From contig JAOPXN010000066.1 in assembly GCA_025965155.1 (NCBI GenBank), positions 1 to 42,780 on the forward strand: a stretch of DNA of 42,780 nt. Reading direction: 5' to 3'. Every line of letters begins with the position of its first letter. The stretch's first letter is position 1. Position numbers and translations under genes: made by a program. The DNA comes from Propionibacteriaceae bacterium. GTDB taxonomy: Bacteria; Actinomycetota; Actinomycetes; Propionibacteriales; Propionibacteriaceae. The notes beneath the pieces are model-generated. The model was given only the letters and a program-made list of their open reading frames with translations, made no database searches and was not told the DNA's origin. This document shows positions 7,477-15,778 of the stretch, one piece after another.

Positions 7477-8256
7477 ATGACGATGTACCCGCCCGAACGG
7501 CGGCGCGCCATCACCGATCTGCTGCTGTCGGTGGCTGACCGGCGGGCCAGCGTTGCCCAGATCAGCGACCACCTGCAGGTGACCACCGAGACGGTCCGGC
7601 GTGACCTCGACGTGCTGGAACGCCGTGGGGTGCTGCGGCGGGTCCGCGGCGGGGCGGAGCTGATGGACTCCACGCCCTTCGAGCAGGCCCTGGCGGCACG
7701 CCAGGCAGAGCAGTATGAGGACAAAAAGCGGATCTCTCGACGGCTGCTGGATGAGCTGCCCAACGACGGGGTCGTGGTGCTGGACTCGGGGTCACTGACG
7801 CTGGTCTTCGCGCAGGCCATCCCCCGCGACAGAAGCCTCACCATCGTGACCAACAACCTGCCCGCCGCTAAGCACCTGTCCGACTATGAGAACCTGCGCA
7901 TCATCACCCTGCCCGGGATGATTCGCGGGCTCACCTCAGCGGCAGTCGACGCCTGGACCAGTCGGCGGCTCCGGTCCCTCACTACGGACCTGGCGATCGT
8001 CGGGGTGAACGGGCTGACCGCGAGCCACGGTCTCACCACCACCAACCCGGAGGAGGCCGCCGCGAAGCGGTCCATGCTGCTGGCGGCCCGACGCCGGGTG
8101 GTACCGGTGATCTCCGGCAAGCTGGGTCGCAACTCCTTCTGCTCGTTTGCGGCCGTGAACGAGGTTGACCTGATAGTGACCGACGCCGCTGCCCCGGACG
8201 CGGTGGTGCAAGAGCTCGCGGCGGCCGGACCCGAGGTCGTCGTGGTGCCGGGCTGA
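7477..8256 (+). CDS. DeoR/GlpR-family transcriptional regulator (divergent)
   Basis: This 259-residue regulator has an N-terminal DeoR winged helix (residues 6-62). It contains the helix-turn-helix region ISDHLQVTTETVRRDLDVLE and the RRVRGGA closing motif, followed by a DeoRC effector domain with TNNLPAAKHL and a VGVNGL segment. It probably represses, or senses a phosphorylated intermediate of, the divergent polyol operon. The operon already contains a second DeoR protein, so control may be two-layered. ATG at 7477 is chosen because GGGGAG lies six bases upstream; GTG at 7444 would add 11 residues with no better site. The next gene, at 8311, appears to begin a separate transcription unit. Confidence 0.9.
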   Translation: MTMYPPERRRAITDLLLSVADRRASVAQISDHLQVTTETVRRDLDVLERRGVLRRVRGGAELMDSTPFEQALAARQAEQYEDKKRISRRLLDELPNDGVVVLDSGSLTLVFAQAIPRDRSLTIVTNNLPAAKHLSDYENLRIITLPGMIRGLTSAAVDAWTSRRLRSLTTDLAIVGVNGLTASHGLTTTNPEEAAAKRSMLLAARRRVVPVISGKLGRNSFCSFAAVNEVDLIVTDAAAPDAVVQELAAAGPEVVVVPG

Positions 8257-8310
8257 CACCCTGTGCTGGCCTCTTTTGCTTCTCTCCTCGAATGCAGTCA
8301 GGATTGGCAG

Positions 8311-10224
8311 GTGGTAGACAACAGACGTCCGGATCGTGACGAAGGCCCTCGTAGCGGGGGCCGCGGCGATCGCTCCCAGCGCCCTAGTGATCGTGACCGC
8401 CCGAGTGATCGCGATCGTAGGGCCGGTGGCGGCCGAAGCGGTTCGGCGGGTCGCTCCGGTGCTAGCGGGGAGTCCAGCTCCTCCGGCTCGGGTGGGTTTG
8501 GACGATCGGGCGGCTCCGGTCGCTCCGGCGGGTTCAGTGGTTCGGGCGGCTCAGGTCGATCCAGCTTCGGGCCGCGTTCTGGTTCCGGCCGAGGCGGCGC
8601 CGGCTCCGGCTCCGGCGGGTCCGGGCGTTCTGGCGGGCAACGCGGCGGTGACAGTTCCGGCCGCGGCTACGGCTCGCGCGGCGATGACAGAGGTCGGCCG
8701 CGGTCGGAGGACTCTCGCCGGCAGGCATGGGGTGAAGACAGACGGCAGTCTGGGGGTGAAGACAGACGGCAGTCCTGGGGTGAAGACAGACGCCCGTACG
8801 GCGGTGAAGAACGCGGTGGTCCCAACCGTCCCACAGGTCGCGGTGGCTCCTACCGAGGCGACAGTGGTGGATCGTTGAGCGGCGGCCGCGGCCCACACCG
8901 CGGCGACGACCGTGGCCGCGACGACCGTGGCCGCGACGACCGCGGCCGAGACGACCGCGGTAGGGGCGGTCACGACGACCGTCCTGGGGACCGTTCTGGA
9001 TCCCGGCCGCCGCGTGCCTCGGGAGGACCGAGAAACTACGGTGGGCCGCGCAGCGGTACGAGCCCTCGAGGCTCGAGTGGTGAGTCCCGAGCATCCGATG
9101 CTCCTCGCGGTTATCAGGGGGGTCGTGACGCGGGTCCGTCGCGTGGTTATCAGGGGAGCCGTGACTCTGGTCCGTCCCGTGGTTATCAGGGGGGTCGTGA
9201 CTCCGGTCCGTCGCGTGGTTATCAGGGGAGCCGTGACTCCGGTCCGTCCCGTGGTTACCAGGGGAGCCGTGACTCCGGTCCGTCCCGTAGTTACCAAGGG
9301 GGCCGTGACTCCGGTCCTTCGGAGCGGGGGCCCCGGAACGACCGTTTCGAGAGCTCCGGACGGCCGGATCGCTCCGCCGGGCGACCGGACCGTTACGACC
9401 GGTCGGATCTACCCCGCGAGCCTCCGCGACCGGGCCTTGCTCGCAAGGCCAACGAGCCCCCGATTCCTGAGGGCGTCGACACCAGGGAGCTGCACCGCTC
9501 CGTCCGCGCCGAACTGCGCGGTTTGCCCAAGGACCTGGCCGAGATCGTCGCCTCCCACCTAGTGGTGGCTGGACAGCTGATCGAGGATGATCCCGAGCTC
9601 GCCTACTCGCACGCCGAGGCTGCCCGGAGGCGGGCGGCGCGGCTGCCGATCGTTCGGGAGGCGGCGGCTGAGACTGCATACGCCGCCGGGCACTACGACG
9701 TGGCGCTGAGCGAGTTCCGGGCACTACGACGAATGACCGGCACCCACGACTACCTTCCGGTGATGGCCGACTGCGAGCGCGCCCTCGGCCGCCCGCAGGC
9801 GGCTCTGAAGCTGGCCAAGGAGGCCCACCGGTACGGTCTTGACCCCAGCCAGCAGGTGGAGATGGTGATAGTCGAGGCAGGCGCCCGCCGTGATCTTGGT
9901 CAGGAGGCTGAGTCGCTTCGGATCCTGCAAGCCGCAATCGAGTCCTTCACCGGCGCCGGCGAGGCCGCGCGGATGCCGAAGGCGCGGCTGCGGTACGCGT
10001 ATGCCGACATCCTCGCCGCTCAGGGCAGGGAGTCCGACGCCCGCTCGTGGTTCGCGGCCGCGGCCAAACTCGACTATGAATCTGAGACGGATGCCCAGTC
10101 TCGGGTGGACGCCATCGACGGGATGATGATCGACTTCGACGAGTCGGAGACCGATGATGATATCCCGCTGATTGCGGACGAGGACGACGATGACGTCGCC
10201 CCCGGCCCGGACGAGGAGCGTTAG
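8311..10224 (+). CDS. Disordered Arg/Gly/Ser-rich repeat protein with helical TPR-like C-terminus
   Basis: This protein has 637 residues from GTG 8311, which has AGGA seven bases upstream; the frame is also open from GTG 8263. Residues 1 to about 375 are low complexity, dominated by Arg, Gly, Ser and Asp. They contain three nested repeat families: GEDRRQS-type octads, DDRGR pentads and a 12-residue GYQG(G/S)RDSGPSR unit repeated six times. From about residue 377 a folded-looking helical region begins. It is rich in Ala, Leu and Arg with TPR-like periodicity (for example AYSHAEAARRRAARLP and the AYAAGHYDVALSEFRALR segment). The chain ends in a strongly acidic tail (DDDIPLIADEDDDD). The position just before the HAD phosphatase gene matches the place of the TPR protein Rv1691 in Mycobacterium tuberculosis. 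Function is unknown; RNA binding or condensate formation by the RGG-like part is only inference. Confidence 0.85.
   Translation: MVDNRRPDRDEGPRSGGRGDRSQRPSDRDRPSDRDRRAGGGRSGSAGRSGASGESSSSGSGGFGRSGGSGRSGGFSGSGGSGRSSFGPRSGSGRGGAGSGSGGSGRSGGQRGGDSSGRGYGSRGDDRGRPRSEDSRRQAWGEDRRQSGGEDRRQSWGEDRRPYGGEERGGPNRPTGRGGSYRGDSGGSLSGGRGPHRGDDRGRDDRGRDDRGRDDRGRGGHDDRPGDRSGSRPPRASGGPRNYGGPRSGTSPRGSSGESRASDAPRGYQGGRDAGPSRGYQGSRDSGPSRGYQGGRDSGPSRGYQGSRDSGPSRGYQGSRDSGPSRSYQGGRDSGPSERGPRNDRFESSGRPDRSAGRPDRYDRSDLPREPPRPGLARKANEPPIPEGVDTRELHRSVRAELRGLPKDLAEIVASHLVVAGQLIEDDPELAYSHAEAARRRAARLPIVREAAAETAYAAGHYDVALSEFRALRRMTGTHDYLPVMADCERALGRPQAALKLAKEAHRYGLDPSQQVEMVIVEAGARRDLGQEAESLRILQAAIESFTGAGEAARMPKARLRYAYADILAAQGRESDARSWFAAAAKLDYESETDAQSRVDAIDGMMIDFDESETDDDIPLIADEDDDDVAPGPDEER
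8731..8802 (+). repeat. Three in-frame 24-bp tandem repeats
   Basis: Units at 8731-8754, 8755-8778 and 8779-8802 begin GGTGAAGACAGACG and encode GEDRRQSG, GEDRRQSW and GEDRRPYG. A partial fourth unit follows. The near identity at DNA level suggests recent duplication within the disordered part of the repeat protein. Confidence 0.85.
8905..8964 (+). repeat. Four in-frame 15-bp tandem repeats (DDRGR)
   Basis: The 15-base unit GACGACCGTGGCCGC occurs twice exactly (8905-8919, 8920-8934) and then in two slightly diverged copies to 8964. It encodes DDRGR four times in the disordered region of the repeat protein. Confidence 0.85.
9109..9324 (+). repeat. Six in-frame 36-bp tandem repeats
   Basis: Units begin at 9109, 9145, 9181, 9217, 9253 and 9289 with GGTTATCAG or close variants and run on with no spacer. 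Each encodes a 12-residue block of the GYQG(G/S)RDSGPSR type. The first five are nearly identical; the sixth diverges at its end (PSERG). Units alternate between GGGGGGTCG and GGGGAGCCG forms, which suggests duplication of a two-unit block. Confidence 0.92.
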
Positions 10225-10227
10225 ACA

Positions 10228-11244
10228 ATGACCCAACCCGGCGCGCCGCTCATCGACGCCTACGATGCAGCCCTGTTCGACCTCGATGGCGTGGTCTATC
10301 TCGGGCCGGTCGCGGTTCCGGGTGCGGCCGAGGGACTGAACGCGCTGCGCCGCCGGGGAGTACGAATGGGGTACGTGACCAACAACGCGGCCAGGCCACC
10401 GGCATCGGTGGCGCGGCATCTGGTCGAGCTCGGCATTGTCTGTGACGAATCCGATGTGGTGACCTCCGCCCAGGCTGCCGCGCGGCTGCTGGTCGATCGG
10501 TTCCACTCCGGCGCCAAGGTGCTGGTCGTCGGCGGCGAAGGGGTCGTCGAAGCGCTCAAGGAGGTCGGGCTGGTAGGAGTGCACTCCACCGAGGACGAGC
10601 CGGTGGCGGTGATCCAGGGCTACGCGCCCGATCTGACCTGGGAGCAGCTCAACGAGGCCGCTATCGCCATTCAGCGAGGTGCCCACTGGGTGGCCACCAA
10701 CACCGACTCCACCCGACCGACCGACCGTGGCATCGTCCCCGGCAACGGGGCCGCGGTCGCCGCGGTCCGGATGGCCGTGGACATCGACCCCGAGGTGGCC
10801 GGCAAGCCCTACCGCCCGCTGATGGATGAGACCATTCACCGGCTGGGAGCTAAGCGGGCAATCTTCGTCGGCGACCGGATGGACACCGACATCGCCGGAG
10901 CGGTCGCCGTCGGACTGGACTCGCTGCTCGTACTGAGCGGTGCGCATAGGGCGGCCGAGCTGGTCGCAGCCGGCCCCGGCTGCCGGCCGACACACGTAGG
11001 CCTGGACCTCCGCGCGCTGCTCGCCCCGCCCCGCGAGGTGACTCGCGTCGTTAACCGGGTGATCTGTCGATCCATGGCGGCGGTTGCAGTGGAGGGCCAG
11101 ATTCGGCTGGAGAACCCGCCCCACAGCGACGAGGAGGCCGTCGACGCACTGTGGGCGGTGGCCCAGCTCGGGTGGCACGCGGGGGACCGCAGCAACCGGC
11201 TCGATCCGGCACCGGCGCTGGCGTTGTTGCCCGCGCTAGCGTAG
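10228..11244 (+). CDS. HAD-IIA family phosphatase (NagD-like, glycerol-3-phosphate phosphatase type)
   Basis: This 338-residue HAD hydrolase has motif I FDLDGVVY with nucleophile D18 and acid/base D20, motif II within YVTNNAARPP (about 49-58), a Lys in AGKPYRPLM, and motif III GDRMDTDIAGA binding Mg2+. The cap between motifs II and III is of the C2/NagD type. The M. tuberculosis protein in the same neighbourhood (Rv1692) is known as a glycerol-3-phosphate phosphatase, so removal of phosphate from glycerol phosphate or a related metabolite is likely in the cytoplasm. The C-terminal extra region (about 260-338) includes RLENPP and an Ala/Leu-rich end and is less conserved. ATG at 10228 comes three bases after the previous stop, with GAGGAG nine bases upstream, so it is probably co-transcribed with the repeat protein gene. 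Confidence 0.9.
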   Translation: MTQPGAPLIDAYDAALFDLDGVVYLGPVAVPGAAEGLNALRRRGVRMGYVTNNAARPPASVARHLVELGIVCDESDVVTSAQAAARLLVDRFHSGAKVLVVGGEGVVEALKEVGLVGVHSTEDEPVAVIQGYAPDLTWEQLNEAAIAIQRGAHWVATNTDSTRPTDRGIVPGNGAAVAAVRMAVDIDPEVAGKPYRPLMDETIHRLGAKRAIFVGDRMDTDIAGAVAVGLDSLLVLSGAHRAAELVAAGPGCRPTHVGLDLRALLAPPREVTRVVNRVICRSMAAVAVEGQIRLENPPHSDEEAVDALWAVAQLGWHAGDRSNRLDPAPALALLPALA

Positions 11245-11246
11245 GC

Positions 11247-11258
11247 ACGTGCGCACGT
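11247..11258. promoter_or_regulatory. 12-bp perfect palindrome in a short intergenic gap
   Basis: ACGTGCGCACGT lies between the HAD phosphatase stop (11244) and the next start (11286). It is a perfect palindrome and could be a binding site. In GC-rich DNA such short palindromes also arise by chance. Confidence 0.2.
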
Positions 11259-11285
11259 CAGACCTCGATTGGAAAGGTTCTCGCA

Positions 11286-11948
11286 GTGGTGGTTGAAGCC
11301 GTACAGCACTACGTCACGATGGTGAACGGGCTGTCCAAGATGACTCGGGCAAAGGCGCTGAGCACCGCAAGGATGCTGCTGGTGCAGGCGGGACTGGACG
11401 AGGTGGCCGCGGATGCGCAGGAGCGGGTCACCAAGCTAGCCGAGGAGATTCTGCAGGCGAGCAAGGCAAACCGTCAGCTGATCGAGCATGTCGTCGGTGC
11501 GGAGGTGGACAAGGCTGCCTCCCGCTGGGGCTTCGTGCGGGCCGAGGAGCTGGACGAGCTGCGACGTGAGATCGCCGAGCTGCGGCTGGCGATGGCGTAC
11601 GAGGCCGCGAACGCATCCACCCAGGCGAGCGAGTCGCTGGCCCGGGACGCCGGCGAGCAGCTGTCGGGCCAGGAAACCCAGCAGACCATCCCGTTGGACG
11701 ACAACCCGCCCGTTCGGAAGGCCCCCGCTCGCAAGCCGACCGCTCGAAAGCCGTCCGCCGACGAGTCGGCGAACGAACACTCATCCGAAAGCCGGTCGAC
11801 GGCCAAGAAGGCGACGGCCAAGAAGGCGACGGCCAAGAAGTCGGCCGGCGCGAACACCAAGTCGGGAACCGATCGGGCTACCGCGCCGCGACCGGCGAAG
11901 AAGTCGACCAAGAAGGCAGCTAGTAAGGCAACCGGTACCGATAGATGA
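11286..11948 (+). CDS. Phasin-like helical protein with a Lys/Ala-rich basic tail
   Basis: This protein has 220 residues from GTG 11286, which has AAAGG eight bases upstream; GTG 11289 is equally possible. Residues 1 to about 110 look entirely helical and amphipathic, ending in a coiled-coil-like stretch ([18 protein letters not shown]), which recalls phasins and poly-granule associated proteins. After an acidic/Gln linker the tail (about 140-220) is rich in Lys, Ala, Thr and Pro, with three copies of a TAKKA block encoded by 15-bp repeats. It resembles histone-H1-like or HupB-type DNA-binding tails. The function is not known; a granule- or nucleoid-associated role is inference. The next small gene overlaps its stop as ATGA. 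Confidence 0.82.
   Translation: MVVEAVQHYVTMVNGLSKMTRAKALSTARMLLVQAGLDEVAADAQERVTKLAEEILQASKANRQLIEHVVGAEVDKAASRWGFVRAEELDELRREIAELRLAMAYEAANASTQASESLARDAGEQLSGQETQQTIPLDDNPPVRKAPARKPTARKPSADESANEHSSESRSTAKKATAKKATAKKSAGANTKSGTDRATAPRPAKKSTKKAASKATGTDR
11799..11843 (+). repeat. Three 15-bp tandem repeats coding a basic tail
   Basis: ACGGCCAAGAAGGCG occurs at 11799-11813 and 11814-11828, with a third copy ending in TCG at 11829-11843. It encodes [15 protein letters not shown] in frame within the basic tail of the phasin-like protein. Confidence 0.85.
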
Positions 11949-12133
11949 GCCAGCCAGACATGACCGCGTCTCCCGACGCGACCGGTTACGTAGAAATCGA
12001 CGCTGCAGTCGGCCGACTCGTCGAGCTCGACGAGCTGCCGGTCAACGAGCACCATGACCGCCTGGCGCAGGCGCACGAGGTGCTTGACCGCGCCCTCCAT
12101 CCTGAGCGCGCGCGTCCCGACCCGAGTTTCTGA
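11945..12133 (+). CDS. Small conserved-position hypothetical protein
   Basis: This 62-residue acidic protein begins [21 protein letters not shown] helical middle follows ([33 protein letters not shown]), and it ends in a Pro/Arg tail. It overlaps the preceding stop as ATGA and lies 12 bases before tlyA. A very short gene (Rv1693) occupies the same place in M. tuberculosis, so the position itself supports a real gene. No catalytic motif is visible and the function is unknown. Confidence 0.8.
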   Translation: MSQPDMTASPDATGYVEIDAAVGRLVELDELPVNEHHDRLAQAHEVLDRALHPERARPDPSF

Positions 12134-12145
12134 CCCGGCGCACCG

Positions 12146-12922
12146 GTGCGGATCGATCTCGCCCTGGTGGCGCAGGGACTGGCCCGTTCGCGTACCCATG
12201 CCCAGTCCTTGATCAGCTCCAGGCAGGTCCAGCTGAACGGCCAGGTCGTCGCCAAGCCCTCCCAGCCGGTGCAGCCGAACGACAAGCTGGACGTGCAGCC
12301 CGACCACTATGTCTCCCGGGCGGCGTACAAGCTGCTTGGCGCGGTGCAGGATCTGGGGCTGCAGCTGGGCGGCCGGGCGCTGGACGCGGGCGCGTCCACC
12401 GGGGGCTTCACCCAGGTGCTGCTGGAGTCCGGATGCCGGCCGGTGTACGCCGTCGACGTCGGTCATGCCCAGCTCGACCCGCTGCTGCGGGCCGACTCCA
12501 GGGTCGTCGTCCACGAGCGGACCAATCTCCGCGAGCTCCAGCTGAGCCACCTGGGCGGTGTGCCGGTGAACGTGGTCGTTGCCGACGTCTCCTTCATCTC
12601 GCTGGTTCTGCTGCTGCAGCCGCTGACCTCGGTCCTCGCGGCCGATGGAGACCTGGTCTTGATGATCAAACCGCAGTTCGAGGTCGGCCGGGAGCGGCTC
12701 GGCAAGAACGGCGTCGTCCGGTCCCCGGCGCTCCATCGCGACTCGATCGCCGCGGTGCTGGCTGCCGCGGAGCCCCTCGGCTGGTACCCGGAGCAGCTGG
12801 CTCCGAGCCGGCTGCCGGGCCCCAGCGGCAACGTCGAGTACTTCGCCCTGCTACGGTCGCGCCGCAGCGACCAGCCGATCAACCTGGAACAGGTGGTCGA
12901 GGCCGGCAGCCGGCTCGGCTGA
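12146..12922 (+). CDS. tlyA: TlyA family rRNA (cytidine-2'-O)-methyltransferase
   Basis: This 258-residue protein has an N-terminal S4 RNA-binding domain (about 1-60). A Rossmann-fold methyltransferase follows, with the S-adenosylmethionine motif LDAGASTGGFT (79-89). Candidate catalytic residues are K62 (AYKLL), the Asp of VVADVSF and the Lys of MIKPQFE, in line with the K-D-K-E pattern of ribose methylases. In mycobacteria TlyA 2'-O-methylates C1409 of 16S and C1920 of 23S rRNA, and its loss causes capreomycin resistance. GTG at 12146 gives the standard MRIDLALV start; no strong ribosome binding site is seen, so translation may be coupled to the small gene ending 12 bases earlier. nadK and recN follow, the usual actinobacterial order. 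Confidence 0.95.
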   Translation: MRIDLALVAQGLARSRTHAQSLISSRQVQLNGQVVAKPSQPVQPNDKLDVQPDHYVSRAAYKLLGAVQDLGLQLGGRALDAGASTGGFTQVLLESGCRPVYAVDVGHAQLDPLLRADSRVVVHERTNLRELQLSHLGGVPVNVVVADVSFISLVLLLQPLTSVLAADGDLVLMIKPQFEVGRERLGKNGVVRSPALHRDSIAAVLAAAEPLGWYPEQLAPSRLPGPSGNVEYFALLRSRRSDQPINLEQVVEAGSRLG

Positions 12923-12964
12923 ACCTTCAGGTGGCGTCGCCGCTCAGGTGTCGGTGCCGCCGCT

Positions 12965-12970
12965 TATGCT
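12965..12970 (+). promoter_or_regulatory. Candidate -10 element for leaderless nadK
   Basis: TATGCT ends seven bases before GTG 12978, the preferred nadK start. This distance puts the transcription start at or next to the first codon. There is no Shine-Dalgarno sequence before that codon and no convincing -35 box. Confidence 0.4.
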
Positions 12971-12977
12971 GTGCCGA

Positions 12978-13994
12978 GTGAGCCAGCAAACCGCAGACCT
13001 CTCCCAAGGACCGCGTCGCGTCGCCGTGCTGACCCACACCGGCCGTCCGGAAGCCACCGACGCTGCGGCCCGGCTGGTGGCAGGCCTGGACGCGGCCGGG
13101 ATCGTCTCGGTTCTCCCTAAGGAGGACATCGCCGAGATGCGAGGTCGTTTGGCCGGCAGGGGCGACGCGGTGGTCGCTGCCGACACCGGAGTGGCCCTGT
13201 CCGACTGCGAGCTCATGGTCGTGCTCGGCGGCGACGGAACCATCCTGCGCGGCGCCGAATGGGTGATCAGCTCCGACATCCCGCTCCTGGGCGTCAACCT
13301 CGGGCACGTCGGCTTCCTAGCCGAAGCCGAGTCGTCGGAGATCGACAGCATCGTCGATCACGTGGTGCACCGGTCGTACACGGTGGAGGAGCGGTTCACC
13401 ATCGACGTCACGCTCCGTGACCAGGGCGAGGTGATCTGGTCCTCGTTCGCCGTGAACGAGGTCTCGATCGAAAAGGCGGCGCGGGAGCGGATGCTCGAGG
13501 TCGTGGTCGAGGTGGACGGTCGGCCGCTGTCGCGCTGGGCCTGCGACGGGATGCTGGTGGCAACTCCGACTGGCTCAACGGCCTACGCCTTCTCGGCCGG
13601 CGGGCCGGTGATCTGGCCCAGCGTGGATGCGCTACTGGTCGTACCGCTGAGCGCCCACGCCCTGTTCGCCCGGCCGCTTGTTCTGGGCCCGACGTCTCGG
13701 GTGGTGGTCGAGCTGGTCGACGCCTCGCAGACCTACGGCGTGGTCTGGTGCGACGGCCGGAGGTCCACCGAGCTGCGAACCGGGATGGAGATCGAGGTCT
13801 GCCAGGGCCGCCATCGCCTCCGCCTGGCCCGGCTCTCCCAGTCGCCGTTCACCGACAGGCTGGTCAACAAGTTCGGGTTACGAGTCGAGGGCTGGCGCGG
13901 CACCGCCGAGCGCCGGGTGCTGGGCGCCTCAGCGGTCCCATGTCCACCCGGCACCGATACGTCCAGCCGCGCTGAGCCGGCCAGGCCGCAGTGA
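12978..13994 (+). CDS. nadK: NAD kinase
   Basis: This kinase phosphorylates NAD to NADP in the cytoplasm using ATP or polyphosphate. It has 338 residues from GTG 12978; the frame is also open from GTG 12948, but that adds ten unconserved residues. Motifs seen are the GGDG loop (VVLGGDGTILRGAE), NLGHVGFLAE, the NEVSIEK segment, the TPTGSTAYAFSAGGP nucleotide loop, and the SRVV region of the C-terminal beta domain. The C-terminus carries a divergent tail of about 40 residues. The stop overlaps the recN start as GTGA, so the two are translationally coupled. Gene order matches ppnK (Rv1695) of M. tuberculosis. Confidence 0.95.
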   Translation: MSQQTADLSQGPRRVAVLTHTGRPEATDAAARLVAGLDAAGIVSVLPKEDIAEMRGRLAGRGDAVVAADTGVALSDCELMVVLGGDGTILRGAEWVISSDIPLLGVNLGHVGFLAEAESSEIDSIVDHVVHRSYTVEERFTIDVTLRDQGEVIWSSFAVNEVSIEKAARERMLEVVVEVDGRPLSRWACDGMLVATPTGSTAYAFSAGGPVIWPSVDALLVVPLSAHALFARPLVLGPTSRVVVELVDASQTYGVVWCDGRRSTELRTGMEIEVCQGRHRLRLARLSQSPFTDRLVNKFGLRVEGWRGTAERRVLGASAVPCPPGTDTSSRAEPARPQ

Positions 13995-15697
13995 TCGATG
14001 AGCTGCGGATCTCCGACCTGGGGGTGATCAACGAGGCCACCATCGGGCTGCACCCCGGCCTGACCGTTGTGACCGGAGAGACCGGCGCTGGCAAGACGAT
14101 GATCGTGACCGGCATGGGACTGCTGCTCGGTGGGCGCTCCGACCCGCGGGCAGTCCGCAGCGGTGCGGATCGGGCCCGGGTGGAGGGCCGGTTCACAGTC
14201 TCCGACCCGGCGTTGCTGCAGTCGGTCAGCGACGCCGGTGGGCAGCTGGACGACGACGAGCTGCTGATCGCGCGGCACGTCACCTCCGCGGGACGCTCCC
14301 GGGCGTACCTAGGCGGAGCGCAGGTGCCGGCCGGGGTCTGTGCCTCGGTGGCGGCGGCGTTGGTGACCATCCATGGCCAGTCGGAGCAGGTACGGCTGGC
14401 TACCGCCGACCGGCAACGGGAGATCCTCGACCGGTACGCCGGCCGGGAGCTGCTTGAGCTGCTTGACGACTACCGCGGCAAGTACGCCGAGCGGCGCACA
14501 GTCTGTGCCGAGCTGGACCAGCTCCGCTCCGAGGCGCAGACCAGGGCTCGGGAGATCGACCTGCTGCGTTTCGGGCTTGACGAGATCGAGAAAGTGGCCC
14601 CGCTGCCCGGGGAGGACACCGCGCTGGGCGCGGAGGCCAGCCGGCTGCAGTCGGTGGACGATCTCCGACTGTCGGCCCAGCAGGCGATGCTCGCCCTGGC
14701 CGGCGACGAGGACGAGGCGGCGGGCGCCAACACCTTGATCGCCGTGGCGCGCAAGGCGATGGAACAGCTGGCCGGACAAGACGTCGGCGCCGAGAACCTG
14801 GCCCGGCGGGTGGCCGATGCCAGCTATCTGGTGGCCGACCTGACCGGCGATCTTGCGAACTACCTGGAGTCGCTCGAAGTGGAGCCCGGCCGACTCGAGG
14901 CGATCGCTCAGCGCCGCTCCGAGCTGGCCGGGCTGACCCGCAAGTACGGCCACACGGTGGATGAGGTGCTGGCATGGTCGGCTGACGCGGCCCGGCGGCT
15001 CGACGGCCTGGAGTCCAGTGACGAGACGATCAGCGTCCTGGCCGAGCGGGTCGGGCTGCTCGACGCGGAGCTGCTCCGCCTGGCCAGCCAGATCACGGCC
15101 CGCCGAACCGACGCGGCAGCAGGGTTTGCCGCCTCGGTGCTGGACGAGCTTGCCGCGCTGGCGATGCCGCATGCCCAGCTGGTCTTCTCCATCACGCCGA
15201 CAGAGCAGGGTCCGCACGGCGCTGACCAGCTGGACCTGTTGTTCAGCGCCAACCCGGGAAGCGAGCCCCGTAGCCTGGCGAAGGTCGCCTCCGGCGGCGA
15301 GCTCTCCAGGGTGCGGCTGGCACTGGAGGTGGTCTTGGCGGCCGGTGAGCACTCGGGCACTTTCGTCTTCGACGAGGTGGACGCCGGCGTGGGTGGCAAG
15401 GTGGCGGTCGAGATCGGCCGCCGGCTAGCGGTGCTGGCGCAGCATTCCCAGGTCATCGTGGTCACCCACCTGGCGCAGGTGGCGGCCTTCGCTGACCGGC
15501 ACTACGTCGTGGTGAAGTCGAACGACGGTCAGATCACCACCTCCGGCGTTGTCCAGGTCTCCGACGACCAGCGAGCCGCCGAGCTGGCCCGGATGATGGC
15601 TGGCCTGGAGACCTCCCGCTCCGCCCTGGCGCACGCGCGGGAGCTGATGGCGATGGCGGCTGCCGTCCGGCACCAAGACCCCGACGACCCTCAGTAG
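13991..15697 (+). CDS. recN: DNA repair protein RecN
   Basis: This 568-residue SMC-like ATPase acts in double-strand break repair. The Walker A motif is GETGAGKT (29-36). The centre (about 150-350) is a long coiled-coil-forming region shorter than in true SMC proteins. The C-terminal half has the ABC signature ASGGELSRVRLALEVVL, the Walker B region TFVFDEVDAGVGG and the switch VVTHLAQVAAFADRHYVV. Length is normal for the family. GTG at 13991 overlaps the nadK stop. An 81-base gap then precedes steA, so the tlyA-nadK-recN unit may end here. Confidence 0.96.
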   Translation: MIDELRISDLGVINEATIGLHPGLTVVTGETGAGKTMIVTGMGLLLGGRSDPRAVRSGADRARVEGRFTVSDPALLQSVSDAGGQLDDDELLIARHVTSAGRSRAYLGGAQVPAGVCASVAAALVTIHGQSEQVRLATADRQREILDRYAGRELLELLDDYRGKYAERRTVCAELDQLRSEAQTRAREIDLLRFGLDEIEKVAPLPGEDTALGAEASRLQSVDDLRLSAQQAMLALAGDEDEAAGANTLIAVARKAMEQLAGQDVGAENLARRVADASYLVADLTGDLANYLESLEVEPGRLEAIAQRRSELAGLTRKYGHTVDEVLAWSADAARRLDGLESSDETISVLAERVGLLDAELLRLASQITARRTDAAAGFAASVLDELAALAMPHAQLVFSITPTEQGPHGADQLDLLFSANPGSEPRSLAKVASGGELSRVRLALEVVLAAGEHSGTFVFDEVDAGVGGKVAVEIGRRLAVLAQHSQVIVVTHLAQVAAFADRHYVVVKSNDGQITTSGVVQVSDDQRAAELARMMAGLETSRSALAHARELMAMAAAVRHQDPDDPQ

Positions 15698-15778
15698 CGT
15701 CTCGCGGCCGCGAGCTGCAGGCTCCTCCGAACCGGTTCAGCATCGTAGTGCGCCGCGCGTGCGAGGATTGGACCCGAA

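Noticed and set aside
9109-9324. 36-bp regularly spaced repeats resembling a CRISPR array
   Set aside because: The units are contiguous with no spacers, stay in frame as 12-codon blocks, and lie inside a long coding region.
8534-9937. Long minus-strand frame across the repeat region
   Set aside because: The repeats stay open in several frames. The translated product is Arg/Pro/His-rich low complexity with no start context.
9724-11178. Long minus-strand frame opposite the repeat protein and HAD phosphatase genes
   Set aside because: It is the antisense of two well-supported genes, has His/Arg/Gly-rich composition and no recognisable motif; GC-rich DNA produces such open frames.
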